DNA of 64,000 bases from Terriglobia bacterium (GCA_020073645.1 JAIQET010000009.1:1-64000), one strand, 5' to 3'; positions 25,072 to 34,006 are shown, counted from the stretch's first letter. Notes: a model not told the origin generated them from the sequence alone. Numbers and translations: made by a program.

Positions 25072-26472
25072 TTAGCGTCCCGCTGGCAGAAGAGCGACCA
25101 TATACTGCGCGAACTTCCCGTCCCGGACGATGTAGGTCTGTAGAGCCATCCTCTTCCCTCCCGCTTGGATGATAAAGGAGCGCGCTGTCATTCCTCCCCT
25201 CTCGGCGTGGGTGCTTTCGGTAAAACTCGATGGTTCGCCGAGCGGCCCGAGCGAAGAAGCGAAATCGGCGATGGCCTGTTTGGTGAAGAAGAAAATCGCA
25301 TCGTCCGTGAGGAGCGACTGGTCCAGCTCTCCCTTCTGCAAGCCGGAAAAAAACCTGCGGGCGCGCTCGAGTGCCACCTTTCCGCCAGGGTCCGCAGTCG
25401 GGGAGAGAAGCAGATCCTCAATTCGGCGTTCGATCAGCGGGGCAGCCGGGCTCTCGCCATTCGTTAGCACTGCAACAGCGATGTGGTCGTCGGGCAACAT
25501 CACGTTCGCGCCGATGAACCCGGCAGTTCCGCCGCCGTGGCTCCAGCGGCGATGGCCGTTGGTATCCGTAGCGAGCCCCAGCCCCATGCCGTAGCGCGAG
25601 CCGGTGCCGGTCTTCAACTGGGCTTCGGTGGTCATCTCCTTGAGCGATGCCGGTTTCAGGATCGTGCCGTCCATCAGCGAGATATCCCACAATGCGAGAT
25701 CACTCGCGGTCATCGCTAGGTCCCCCGCCGCATATCCCCATCCTTTGCCCTCGGGAACAGCCGGACGCGCCGGGCCGAGCGCGAAGAACTTGTAGCCCGT
25801 TGGGTCGGCATTGCTCCACTCCACAACGCTGTTATCGGTTGCCGAATGCATGCCCAGCGGCTCGAAGATGTTGGCCTCCAGAAACTCGATCAGCGGCTTG
25901 TGCGTGATCTTTTCGATAATCTGCCCGATGATCACGTAGTTGGTGTTGCTGTACTGCCAACGTGTTCCAGGGTCGAAATCGAGCGGTTTCTTCGCCCAGC
26001 CATCGAGAATCTGCGCCGGAGTCGTATCGCGCGCCATCAGAGGGGTCACGTAGTCGAGCGGGTAGTAATCCTGATAACCCGAAGTGTGGGAGAGCAACTG
26101 GCGCAGCGTGACCTCCGAGGCGCGCGTGAGCCAGGGCAGATAGCGGGAGAGCGGGTCTTCGAGCGATAGCTTGTGCTGCTCCGCCAGAAGCAGAAGGGCG
26201 GCTGCGGTGAACTGCTTGGTGATTGACCCGATCTTGAAGCGCATCACCGGCGTGGCCGGGACCTTCAAACTGAGCTTTGCATCGCCATAAGTCTGCGCCA
26301 TCACAATTCTGCCGTCTTTCACGATCGCGATGGACGCGGCCGGCACGCCTGTGTCAGAGAGAATCTTGCGCGTAATGTCGTCAATCGACACCTTTTGGGA
26401 ATCCGACAGCTGCGCGAGTGCAGGTGTTGCAAGCACTAGCAGAAGCAGAAGGCATCGCATTTCTTGCTTCAC
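25072..26472 (-). CDS. Secreted serine hydrolase, beta-lactamase/class C PBP family
   Basis: AAAGGA at 26481-26486 favours the GTG at 26472 over the longer ATG start at 26502; the product has 466 residues. It begins with a signal peptide (MRCLLLLLVLATPALAQ). The catalytic SxxK is SITK (about residues 83-86), the YxN motif is YSN in WQYSNTNYVIIG, and the third motif is HGG in WSHGGGTAGFIGA. These are features of esterases and DD-peptidase-like enzymes of the AmpC fold rather than true resistance enzymes. A C-terminal region of about 110 residues follows the hydrolase domain. The convergent neighbour ends 204 bp away. Confidence 0.88.
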   Translation of the reverse strand: MKQEMRCLLLLLVLATPALAQLSDSQKVSIDDITRKILSDTGVPAASIAIVKDGRIVMAQTYGDAKLSLKVPATPVMRFKIGSITKQFTAAALLLLAEQHKLSLEDPLSRYLPWLTRASEVTLRQLLSHTSGYQDYYPLDYVTPLMARDTTPAQILDGWAKKPLDFDPGTRWQYSNTNYVIIGQIIEKITHKPLIEFLEANIFEPLGMHSATDNSVVEWSNADPTGYKFFALGPARPAVPEGKGWGYAAGDLAMTASDLALWDISLMDGTILKPASLKEMTTEAQLKTGTGSRYGMGLGLATDTNGHRRWSHGGGTAGFIGANVMLPDDHIAVAVLTNGESPAAPLIERRIEDLLLSPTADPGGKVALERARRFFSGLQKGELDQSLLTDDAIFFFTKQAIADFASSLGPLGEPSSFTESTHAERGGMTARSFIIQAGGKRMALQTYIVRDGKFAQYMVALLPAGR

Positions 26473-26685
26473 GGTCGATCTCCTTTTCAACGCGGTCAGC
26501 ACGCCCGCAGTATATTCCAGTTGGTTGGTTCAACTCGGCCGGGGTGGTAAGGACGAAGTGTTGGACTGTGGGTGTGCGGTCGGCTAACCGGAAACTATGC
26601 CGATTGTTGGCGTAACATCGCCATTACACCAACAGCCCTAGAACGGCCTAAATATGTCCCCGACGGGCTTGGCAATCTCATCCGC

Positions 26686-28410
26686 TTACTTGCTCCGTTC
26701 GAATAACGCCGCCACCGGGTCCTCGTAGGTAATCTGCCACCCCGCTGTTTCCCTCAGAATGTTAGCCAGCGATGACTCCGTCGGGGTGAGCACCAAGGCG
26801 ACGTGCTTTTCGTCGAGCACTCTGTCCCAGCCGGGAGCGACGTGGGTGACCCTCAAGTAATCCTTTAAGAATTGCTCGCCATATAAGTCGTGGCGGTCAT
26901 CTACAACCACCTGGTTTTGGGGGTAGAGGCGGTAGATGAGATAGCCGCCCCAATAGTCAGGGGCGAAGATGGGGGCGCCGAGGCCACGCTGGGCGATTGC
27001 GTTGACCGCCTGCACCGGGAAGCGCTTGGCGTCAAAGTGAGCGTCCATTATCTGGTGTGAGCCGAGGCGACCCTGCTGCAGGCAGATCGCAAATCCGAAA
27101 ACGGTCAAGGCAACCGGCCAGAGGTGGCCCCGAAGGCGGAACTCCATCTTGTCCATGCGCTCGGAGAAAAGGTGCAGGCGGGAGAAGAAGCGTTGCATCC
27201 GGGCCGGGTGCCCGACACCCGCAGCTATCCTTTGTGACAGGATCGGAGCCACAATCAGGGTCAGAAGAATCGAGGATGTAGGCAGATTACGCGAGGCGTA
27301 CAGACCGCTGTAAGCGGCGAAGACAATCACCAGCAGATGCGTGGGCCGGAGCCTATTGCGCGCGCTGGCCAGCGCCAGGATCGTGATCAGCAGAAGTGCC
27401 GCGAAACACTGCTGGGCCACGCCGTGAAAGTTCGGCGAGAGGAACTCGTCGATGTGGTTCATCAGGAAACGGTTGGTCAGATATTGATAGACATGGACAT
27501 GCAGTTTGTAGCCGTACGGGTTGACCAAGCTGGCCAGGAGTGCGAGGGCGGTGATCGTGAGCAGATGCTTCAGCCGCTTGGCAATGGTCTGCCGGCTTTC
27601 GGCAGGAGACACAGCAAGCTGGGTCTCTACAGGGGAGCGGGACATGAAGTATTCGACTGCGCCTCCAGCCAGGTAAAGACCCAGCAGCGCGAAGCCGAGC
27701 AGAAATCCACCGTGGACATTTGCCCAGAGGAGCATCAGGACGGGCAGCCAGACCAAGCGACGGTCCTTCCCGGGAGCAGCGCTCTCCGAGGAATCCAGCA
27801 CGCGGAACCAGATCACGGCAAGAAGCCAGCTCAGGACATGGGGGCGAGCAAAGAGATGAATGGTGGAGGCGCCAATCGAAAGCACCAGCAGGACGACAGT
27901 GACTGGCAGGCCCCCGCCGCGCTTCACGGTGAACCGGAACAGCAAGGCGAAGGTTGCCGCGATCACCAGGGCGGTGCAAAAGACTACGCCGTTTAATCCC
28001 ATCCTGTGATGAACGCCTGCGATAGCCAGGTCGAAGAGCCATTCCCAGGCATACCAGGGGCGTCCGTTCATGGTGGAGGAGAATGAGTCGGTGCGGGGGA
28101 AGGAGTGGGTTTCGAGGATGCGCTGCCCGTCGCGGATGTGCCAGCCGGTTCCGGCGTCGTCCAGCAATTTGGAAGCGAGCGCGCCGTATGTCAGGGCAAT
28201 GAGAAGGATGAGGAAAATGAGGTCGGTGACCGAAGGTAGCAGAAAACGAACCCAGGCAGGAGCGGGTGCAGTGTCGGACACATTGACTGGAGGCCGTTTC
28301 AGCCCGGCCTGAACCGTGCCTTTCGCACCGTGTTCGGCTGACGGAACTTTGGAGTCCAACGCGCCTCCCACCTCAAGGGGCCATGTTACCCGATGGGGAG
28401 GAAGAATCAC
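26686..28410 (-). CDS. GT-C-like polytopic membrane protein, paralogue of the 12978 gene
   Basis: 574 residues from a GTG at 28410 that overlaps the stop of the upstream CPBP gene by 4 bases; a later start is possible because the first 60 residues look unstructured. About ten helices follow, with DDAGTGWHIRDGQRILETHS, FARPHVLSWLLAVIWFRVLD, LLWANVHGGFLLG and a soluble C-terminus with APDYWGGYLIYRLYP and VVDDRHDLYGEQFL. The gene at 12978 has the same blocks in the same order. Probably a glycosyltransferase of the GT-C superfamily; substrate unknown. Confidence 0.75.
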   Translation of the reverse strand: MILPPHRVTWPLEVGGALDSKVPSAEHGAKGTVQAGLKRPPVNVSDTAPAPAWVRFLLPSVTDLIFLILLIALTYGALASKLLDDAGTGWHIRDGQRILETHSFPRTDSFSSTMNGRPWYAWEWLFDLAIAGVHHRMGLNGVVFCTALVIAATFALLFRFTVKRGGGLPVTVVLLVLSIGASTIHLFARPHVLSWLLAVIWFRVLDSSESAAPGKDRRLVWLPVLMLLWANVHGGFLLGFALLGLYLAGGAVEYFMSRSPVETQLAVSPAESRQTIAKRLKHLLTITALALLASLVNPYGYKLHVHVYQYLTNRFLMNHIDEFLSPNFHGVAQQCFAALLLITILALASARNRLRPTHLLVIVFAAYSGLYASRNLPTSSILLTLIVAPILSQRIAAGVGHPARMQRFFSRLHLFSERMDKMEFRLRGHLWPVALTVFGFAICLQQGRLGSHQIMDAHFDAKRFPVQAVNAIAQRGLGAPIFAPDYWGGYLIYRLYPQNQVVVDDRHDLYGEQFLKDYLRVTHVAPGWDRVLDEKHVALVLTPTESSLANILRETAGWQITYEDPVAALFERSK

Positions 28411-29084
28411 GGATGAAAGGAAAGGTACCCGATGCCAACGTGCATGTGGTGCAGGATGGCGTCAGAGAAACTGGTGGCCACCATCACCCCAAGCAGAGCA
28501 TGCACCGCGCCCAGGGGACAGATGTTGCGGTACCGGCGAAACATCTCGCAGAAAAACAGACCACCCAAGAAAGTGGCACAAGTCAACACCGGGCTGGGAA
28601 TGTGGGCGGCGGCAAATACAGCAGCGGTGATGACCACGGCGCGGCGGCTGCCCAGCAGTGACTCGAAGCGCAAATAGAAGAACGATTGCAGAATGAACTG
28701 CTGCAGGAGCGCCCAGATGAAGTATTGCCAGGCGCCGTGCCAGGACAGCGGACGAACTGGGCCCAGATTCGTGTGCAGCAGCATGGCTATCAGCGGAACG
28801 GCTGCTGCCATGACGACCCCGGCGGTCAGGATACGAACAGTACCAGCGGCTGGCGGCATGCCAATGCCGAGTTCGCGAATCGAATAGCGGCCGCTGGCTG
28901 TGAACAGCAGGATGCAGACTGCGGCCAGGCTCATCCAGGCAAGCTTCAGGGGACCATCAGGCGTCCACACGGCAGCCATGATGAAGAAGTAGGCCACCGC
29001 GATTTGCAGCCATGCCGTGGCGGGGGAAACCGCCTCAGTACGGGAGAGTACTGTGGAAGGAAAACTTTTCGACTCGCTGGCCAT
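28407..29084 (-). CDS. CPBP/Abi-like membrane protein with altered EExxxR motif
   Basis: 225 residues, 6-7 helices. The second half resembles the CPBP (CAAX protease and bacteriocin-processing) family: WALLQQFILQSFFYLR, VFAAAHIPSPVL and LGAVHALLGVM occupy the positions of motifs 1, 2 and 4. The paired glutamates of motif 1 (EExxxR) are replaced by Gln-Gln here while the two histidine motifs remain, so protease activity is doubtful or the mechanism differs. Shares a 4-base overlap with the downstream membrane protein, suggesting a joint function, perhaps in membrane glycan or lipid assembly. Confidence 0.65.
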   Translation of the reverse strand: MASESKSFPSTVLSRTEAVSPATAWLQIAVAYFFIMAAVWTPDGPLKLAWMSLAAVCILLFTASGRYSIRELGIGMPPAAGTVRILTAGVVMAAAVPLIAMLLHTNLGPVRPLSWHGAWQYFIWALLQQFILQSFFYLRFESLLGSRRAVVITAAVFAAAHIPSPVLTCATFLGGLFFCEMFRRYRNICPLGAVHALLGVMVATSFSDAILHHMHVGIGYLSFHP

Positions 29085-29175
29085 AAGAGGAATCTACTGA
29101 TTAAGGGCTAACAACCGGATTAGATGCGGGTTTTCACCTCAGTGGGCACTGTGAAAATGCTATAGGAGCGCAGGC

Positions 29176-30492
29176 ATGGAGAGCAAGACAACTCCGCAGG
29201 TGGTGGTGGTGGGCGCGGGATTCGGCGGGTTGCAGGCGGCGCGCCGGCTGGCACGTTACCCCGTCCGGGTCACCCTGGTTGACCGGAAGAATCACCACAC
29301 CTTTCAACCTTTGCTTTACCAGGTGGCGACCGCAGGGCTCTCCCCCGGAGAGATTGCCGCGCCCATCCGCTGGATCGTTCGCGGGCGGCGCAACGTCGAA
29401 GTGCTGCTGGGCGAGGTGCGGGACTTCGATCTGCAACGGCGCGTGGTGAAGCTGCCCGACCTGGAGATCCCCTACGACTACCTGATTGTGGCGGCGGGCG
29501 TGAGCCATGCCTACTTCGGTCACGACGAGTGGGAGGCGCCGGCTCCGGGCTTGAAGACCATCGAGGACGCCCTGGAAATCCGGCGGAGAGTTCTGCTGGC
29601 ATTTGAACTGGCAGAACGTCAGGCCGCGAGTGGTGCGGGGCAAATGCCTTTGAACTTCGTGGTGGTCGGCGGTGGGCCCACGGGGGTGGAACTGGCGGGG
29701 ACGCTGGCCGAGATCGCGCGCCGTGTGCTGGCCGATGAGTTTGTCTCCATTGATCCCAAGGCTACCCGAATCATCCTGCTGGAAGGTGGGCCACGGCTTC
29801 TGCCCAGCTATCCGGAAGACTTGTCCCGAAGCGCCGAGGAACAATTGCGGCACTTGGGAGTGGAGGTCCACACTTCGGCGATGGTCAATGGCGTGGAACC
29901 GGGCGCGGTCTGGATGGGCCAAACCCGGCTGCTCGCGGCGGTCACGCTGTGGGCTGCCGGTGTCGCTGCCTCACCTCTGGGAAAAAAGTTGGGAGCGCCT
30001 ACGGATCGCGCCGGGCGGGTGCTGGTCAATCCCGATCTGAGCATACCCGGGAATCCCGAAATTTTTGTCATCGGCGATCTTGCTTCTCTACAGGACGAGC
30101 ACGGCAAGATGCTGCCGGGAGTGGCGCCAGTCGCGATGCAGGAAGGCGTCGCGACTGCGGACAACATCGCCCGCGACTTGCGGGGTGAATCGCGGCAGCC
30201 GTTCCACTACTTCGACAAGGGCAGTCTGGCAACCATCGGGCGGGCGGCCGCAGTCGCACAGTTCGGAAAGGTGCACATCTCCGGCTTTATCGCCTGGTTG
30301 TCATGGTTGTTCATCCACATATTTTTCCTCATCGGGTTTCGCAACCGCATTATCGTCATGCTCCAGTGGGCGTGGTCGTACCTCACCTACGAGCGCGGGG
30401 CGCGCCTGATCACCGGCGATGTGCAACTACCGGGCTGGGAGGAATTGCAGAGGACAAAGACTGCTTCGAGCGAAGAACGCCGCCGGGCATGA
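29176..30492 (+). CDS. ndh: Type II NADH dehydrogenase (NDH-2)
   Basis: A 438-residue two-dinucleotide-domain flavoprotein. The FAD motif is VVVVGAGFGGLQAARRLAR near the N-terminus, followed by KNHHTFQPLLYQVATAGLSP, the quinone-site signature of NDH-2. The NAD motif is FVVVGGGPTGVELAGTLAE, and the second FAD motif is EIFVIGDLASLQ. The C-terminal amphipathic and hydrophobic part (ISGFIAWLSWLFIHIFFLIG) anchors it to the membrane. It oxidises NADH and reduces quinone without proton pumping. The gene stands alone. Confidence 0.95.
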   Translation: MESKTTPQVVVVGAGFGGLQAARRLARYPVRVTLVDRKNHHTFQPLLYQVATAGLSPGEIAAPIRWIVRGRRNVEVLLGEVRDFDLQRRVVKLPDLEIPYDYLIVAAGVSHAYFGHDEWEAPAPGLKTIEDALEIRRRVLLAFELAERQAASGAGQMPLNFVVVGGGPTGVELAGTLAEIARRVLADEFVSIDPKATRIILLEGGPRLLPSYPEDLSRSAEEQLRHLGVEVHTSAMVNGVEPGAVWMGQTRLLAAVTLWAAGVAASPLGKKLGAPTDRAGRVLVNPDLSIPGNPEIFVIGDLASLQDEHGKMLPGVAPVAMQEGVATADNIARDLRGESRQPFHYFDKGSLATIGRAAAVAQFGKVHISGFIAWLSWLFIHIFFLIGFRNRIIVMLQWAWSYLTYERGARLITGDVQLPGWEELQRTKTASSEERRRA

Positions 30493-30549
30493 GGGCCGAG
30501 TATCCAGCCGGGTTGCGCTGAGCCTGCCTTCTTTGGACGGGACAGAAAA

Positions 30550-30578
30550 AGGCCGTCGTGCCTGACGCACGACGGCCT
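30550..30578 (-). terminator. Rho-independent terminator of the first S53 gene
   Basis: A perfect 12-bp stem (arms 30550-30561 and 30567-30578) with a 5-nt loop. Read on the minus strand it is followed by TTTTT, the classical arrangement, about 25 bp after the stop codon of the minus-strand S53 gene. On the plus strand no T-run follows, so it does not obviously serve the NDH-2 gene. Confidence 0.85.
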
Positions 30579-30603
30579 GATTGTGCAAGACACGTTTAGT
30601 TGC

Positions 30604-31806
30604 CTACTTGCCTGCTCTACCCTTGTTGGATCCAACCCCCGTGCAGAAGTCCCAGCCCGCCGACGAGGTCTTGCTGCCGCACGATCCGGCAGTGATGTCA
30701 TTGAAGTCGGCCGCATTGCCGAGGTTGCTGTAGATCAAGGTGTTCTCATCCTGGCTGCTGCTCTTGAATTGGCGGGTGGAATTGACGACACCGGCCAACG
30801 CGGGTGTACCCACGCTGGTTCCGCCAAAAATGGACCATTGGAGATTGCAACCTGGTGCGGTAATGAACACCGACACTCCGCTATTGGGATCACCATCAAA
30901 GGAAAAATCTGGCGTGCCGCGATGCGTGCCCACCAGGTTCTGAATCACGTCCTGGAAAGCAGGCCGCGGTTCCAAGGTGCTGGTCCCACCGCCACTGCCG
31001 CTCCAGGCAGTCTCATTGGTGAAGTTGCCCTGGCTGTCGCGGTTCACCTTAGTACCCCCGACCGAAACCACAAAGGGAGAGGTGCTGGGATACTGGGCTA
31101 TACCACCTGCGTCGCCGCTGGAGGCGAAGTAAACGACACCAGTCTGCATGAAGTGCGAATCCAGGTTCGTCTCGCCGCCGATGTCACTTCCGTAACCCCA
31201 GCTCATGGAGACTTCGCCCTTACCGCCGTGGGCTACGATCAGTTGGTTGGCCTTGTCGACCGCGGTAAACAGGTCGGTGGTGCTGTTGGTCTTGGCTTCC
31301 ATCAAGACGATGGTGGCATTGGGAGCCATGGCATGCGCCCACTCGATGTCCAAGGCGGCTTCTTCGTTCCATCCGCAGTCTTGAGTCGGCTTGCCATTGG
31401 CGAATTGGACGTGGAACTTCGGAGCCGGCAGTCCAAAGGTAGTGGAGAAGGTCGCGAGATCACTCGCGGCCGTAGGATAGTCATAGGCGTCGATGATCAC
31501 GATCAGCCCACTCCCGCCCTGCGGGTTCGAGGTGGACGTATTCTTGGGGCATCCCGGCAAAGGGTTTTTCACCAGGCCATACACGCAACCCAAAGAGGCC
31601 GGCCTTTCCCCCTGAGGGGTCGAGGAGTCGGCACCCGGGACGTAATAGATCAGATGGTTGGTGTGCGCGCTAAGACCCAACAGGTTCTCCATCCGCGTCT
31701 TGCTGGACTCGGGAACGATGATCGTGCCCTTCTGGGTTTGCGCGACTGCAAGGCTGACACTTGCAACGGCTACAAGCGCCAACAACAGGATTGAGTATTT
31801 CTTCAT
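30604..31806 (-). CDS. Secreted S53 (sedolisin/kumamolisin-like) peptidase, copy 1
   Basis: Starts at ATG 31806 behind AAGGAG; 400 residues with a signal peptide (MKKYSILLLALVAVASVSLA). The S53 catalytic residues can be placed: Glu149 and Asp153 (EAALD), Asp232 of the oxyanion hole (SSGDAGG) and Ser331 (FGGTSVGTPALAG). The family's C-terminal calcium site is present (FNDITAG, then GWDFCTGVG). Unlike typical sedolisins there is no large N-terminal activation prodomain; only about 75 residues separate the signal peptide from the catalytic domain. Family members are usually acid-active endopeptidases. A paralogue with the same leader follows at 32193. Confidence 0.92.
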   Translation of the reverse strand: MKKYSILLLALVAVASVSLAVAQTQKGTIIVPESSKTRMENLLGLSAHTNHLIYYVPGADSSTPQGERPASLGCVYGLVKNPLPGCPKNTSTSNPQGGSGLIVIIDAYDYPTAASDLATFSTTFGLPAPKFHVQFANGKPTQDCGWNEEAALDIEWAHAMAPNATIVLMEAKTNSTTDLFTAVDKANQLIVAHGGKGEVSMSWGYGSDIGGETNLDSHFMQTGVVYFASSGDAGGIAQYPSTSPFVVSVGGTKVNRDSQGNFTNETAWSGSGGGTSTLEPRPAFQDVIQNLVGTHRGTPDFSFDGDPNSGVSVFITAPGCNLQWSIFGGTSVGTPALAGVVNSTRQFKSSSQDENTLIYSNLGNAADFNDITAGSCGSKTSSAGWDFCTGVGSNKGRAGK

Positions 31807-32119
31807 TTGCGAGGTTCTCCTTGTGAGCTGGGTTGAATGAGTCCGCGATAAGACCTCAAATCGGCGAGTACGTCCTTGACGTGAACGGATCTCCAAGGTA
31901 AGCACCCATGAATGTTGAGCGGTTCCGTTCCTAGCCCACCTGTAGTTCGTTCCGGGGTTATGCGGGAGGGCGGGTCTAACGTTCCGGAGCTGAGGCCGAA
32001 GGCCCACTGGAGAATGCCCTTCCAGTGAGCCTTCCAGCCTTTACCCATCTTGGAGGCCAATCCTTAACAGGCCGGAGAACACTACAGCAGACGGGGCAAT
32101 ACTACTAGCGCTCGTTGTT
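31807..32119 (-). promoter_or_regulatory. Conserved leader region of S53 copy 1, with hairpin
   Basis: This non-coding stretch matches, block by block, the region upstream of the second S53 gene (33387-33668). Shared blocks include GGTTCTCCTTGTG (ribosome site side), ATAAGACCTCAA, a GGTAAGCACCC/GGTAAACACCC block, GGAGGCCAATCCT and TACTACTAGCGCTCGTT (32100-32116). At 32001-32031 there is an 11-bp hairpin (GGCCCACTGGA with TCCAGTGAGCC). The hairpin lies about 195-225 nt before the start codon, consistent with a structured 5' leader. The rest, to 32192, shows nothing recognisable. Confidence 0.6.
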
Positions 32120-32192
32120 GCGCTGCCCCGCCCGTTGCGGTGTGATTCAGTTATCACTCCGGCCCCTGGATTCGTAAGAAAACATGAACTGC

Positions 32193-33386
32193 CTACTTGC
32201 CGGCTTTACCCTTGTCGCTTCCCACGCCAGTGCAGAAGTCCCATCCCGCTACAGAGGTGTGGCCGCCGCAAGCTCCAGCTTTGATATCGGTGAACTCCGA
32301 GGTGTTCCCTATGTTGCCGTAGATCTCGGTGTTCTCCGCCTGGCTGCTGGCGTTGAACGACTTCGTGGAATTGACCACGCCTGCGAGCGAAGGTGAGGAA
32401 ACGCTGGTGCCGCCAAAAACCAGCCACTTGTCATTGCCGCCGCAAGCCGGGGAGGTCTCGTAGACGGATACTCCCGAATTTGGATCCGCATCATAGGAGA
32501 AGTCCGGTGTGCCGCGGTGGGTGCCAACAATGGTCTGAATGGCGTCCTGGAAGGTGGGGCGCAACTCGAAGGCGCTGTCGCCGCCGCCGCTGCCGGCCCA
32601 GGCGATCTCGCTGGTGAAATTGCCATTGCTGTCACGATGCACGGTGGTGCCGCCGGCCGAGACCACGTTAACCGAAGTGCTGGGCCATCCTACGATTCCG
32701 CCCGAGTCGCCGCTGGAGGCGAAGTACACGACCTTGGAGCCGGTGAAATGCGAGTCCGAGCTGGTTTCACTGGAGAACTCGCCGCTCTGCCAGCTCATGG
32801 AGACTTCCCCCTTGCCGCCGTGGGCCGCAATTAGGGAGTTAGCCTTGTCCACCGCCACCAAGAGATCGTTGAGGCTGTTGGTCTTGGCTTCCATCAGGAC
32901 GATGACGGCGTTGGGCGCCATGGCGTGGGACCACTCAATATCCAAAGCCGCTTCCTGGTTCCATCCGCAGTCGGGGGTCGGTTTCCCCGAGGCAAACATC
33001 ACGTGGAATTTCGGCGCGGGCAGGCCGAAGGTAGTGGAGAAGGTCGCCAGGTCCGACGCGGCCGTGGCGTAGTCGAATGCATCCACGATCACAATCAGGC
33101 CGCTGCCGCCGGTGGGATTGGAGGTCGAAGTAGTCTTGGGGCAGCCTGGCAGGGGGCTGGAAACCAGTCCGTAGACGCATCCCAGCGATGCCGGTGTCTC
33201 GCCCTGAGGCGCAGTCGCATTTCCTCCGTCGGGAACGAAGATCAGATGGTTGGTGTGCGCGCGTATGCCAGCATCGCCCGGCCGAGCAATACTGGAATCC
33301 GGGATGATCACGTGTCCTTTAACTTGTGCGTTGAGGAACCCGGCACTTGCCACGACCACGAGCGCCAGGAAGAGGAACTTTTTCAT
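32193..33386 (-). CDS. Secreted S53 (sedolisin/kumamolisin-like) peptidase, copy 2
   Basis: Starts at ATG 33386 behind AAGGAG; 397 residues with a signal peptide (MKKFLFLALVVVASAGFLNA). Catalytic residues are Glu145 and Asp149, Asp227 and Ser328 (FGGTSVSSPSLAG); the calcium site is EFTDIKAG and GWDFCTGVG. It aligns end to end with copy 1, with the same short N-terminal region in place of a full prodomain and the same C-terminal KGKAGK/KGRAGK ending. The two genes are tandem duplicates that both retain catalytic residues, so both are probably active secreted endopeptidases, perhaps with different substrates or timing. Confidence 0.92.
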   Translation of the reverse strand: MKKFLFLALVVVASAGFLNAQVKGHVIIPDSSIARPGDAGIRAHTNHLIFVPDGGNATAPQGETPASLGCVYGLVSSPLPGCPKTTSTSNPTGGSGLIVIVDAFDYATAASDLATFSTTFGLPAPKFHVMFASGKPTPDCGWNQEAALDIEWSHAMAPNAVIVLMEAKTNSLNDLLVAVDKANSLIAAHGGKGEVSMSWQSGEFSSETSSDSHFTGSKVVYFASSGDSGGIVGWPSTSVNVVSAGGTTVHRDSNGNFTSEIAWAGSGGGDSAFELRPTFQDAIQTIVGTHRGTPDFSYDADPNSGVSVYETSPACGGNDKWLVFGGTSVSSPSLAGVVNSTKSFNASSQAENTEIYGNIGNTSEFTDIKAGACGGHTSVAGWDFCTGVGSDKGKAGK

Positions 33387-33668
33387 TGGTGTGGTTCTCC
33401 TTGTGTGAGCAGGGTTGGAATGAATCCGCAATAAGACCTCAAGTCGAAAAAATCTATTGCACGTGAATACAAATTCGCTGCAGGTAAACACCCCATGACC
33501 GTTGAGCCGTCCGCGGGAGGTTGGTGCGATGTTCTAGGGCTACGGCCAAAGGCCCACCGGAGGATGCACTCAAGCGGGCCTTCAGCGCTTCCCTATCGTG
33601 GAGGCCAATCCTCAACAGGTCGGCACACATTATGGCAGAAGACGCGCTACTACTAGCGCTCGTTATTG
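33387..33668 (-). promoter_or_regulatory. Conserved leader region of S53 copy 2, with hairpin
   Basis: Counterpart of 31807-32119. The hairpin is at 33551-33580 with outer arms GGCCCACC and AGCGGGCC. Read as minus-strand RNA the stem is GGCCCGCU with GGUGGGCC, while copy 1 reads GGCUCACUGGA with UCCAGUGGGCC. A U-to-C change turns a G-U pair into G-C, and an A-to-G change leaves a G-U pair, so pairing survives while sequence drifts. The block TACTACTAGCGCTCGTT recurs at 33648-33664. Confidence 0.6.
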
Positions 33669-34006
33669 TGAATAATTAACGCGACGCCTGTGTGCGCAAC
33701 AATTTGCACTTCTGTTTGCCGGAACATCCTGGCGAAGGCGATTGGCGGGTCGCCCAAGAATTGAACCGTCACCCCGTTCACTTCTGGGCAGCAGGTTTCG
33801 AATCTGAACACGCTTGCTCACTGCGGGGAGAAACTGGTAAACGGAAGTCATTGTGTTGCAGAGGCTTACTCAGGCTTGGCTGTGGCCAACCGAGTGCCGT
33901 CTAAGACTGGAAACGACGCCCACGGGGATGCATCAGCCAGTGCAAGACGTTTGCTACTCGTTTCGCCAGTCTACGATGCTCGCCTGGCTTCGGCGTCCAG
34001 TCGTAA
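33669..34006. other. Non-coding stretch between divergent transcription units
   Basis: Short frames exist on both strands, but none has a ribosome site, recognisable motif or sensible composition. No RNA gene or repeat is recognised. It probably holds the upstream promoter of the minus-strand S53 copy 2 and control sequences of the plus-strand TPR gene. Confidence 0.4.

Noticed and set aside
25072-26472. Antibiotic-resistance beta-lactamase
   Set aside because: SxxK, YSN and HGG motifs fit the broad class C/esterase family; the length, C-terminal extension and lack of an ampR-like neighbour argue against a dedicated resistance enzyme.
30583-31794. 403-codon open frame antisense to S53 copy 1
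   Set aside because: Catalytic residues, signal peptide and terminator all belong to the minus strand; the antisense frame is explained by codon bias.
31807-32060. 85-codon minus-strand frame upstream of S53 copy 1
   Set aside because: The equivalent start is lost in the copy 2 leader (ATG becomes ATA), while the hairpin is kept, so a leader RNA explains the region better than a small protein.
31807-33668. Cyclic di-GMP (GEMM) or other known riboswitch in the S53 leaders
   Set aside because: I looked for the conserved GEMM internal sequences and found none; no other riboswitch consensus I recall fits.
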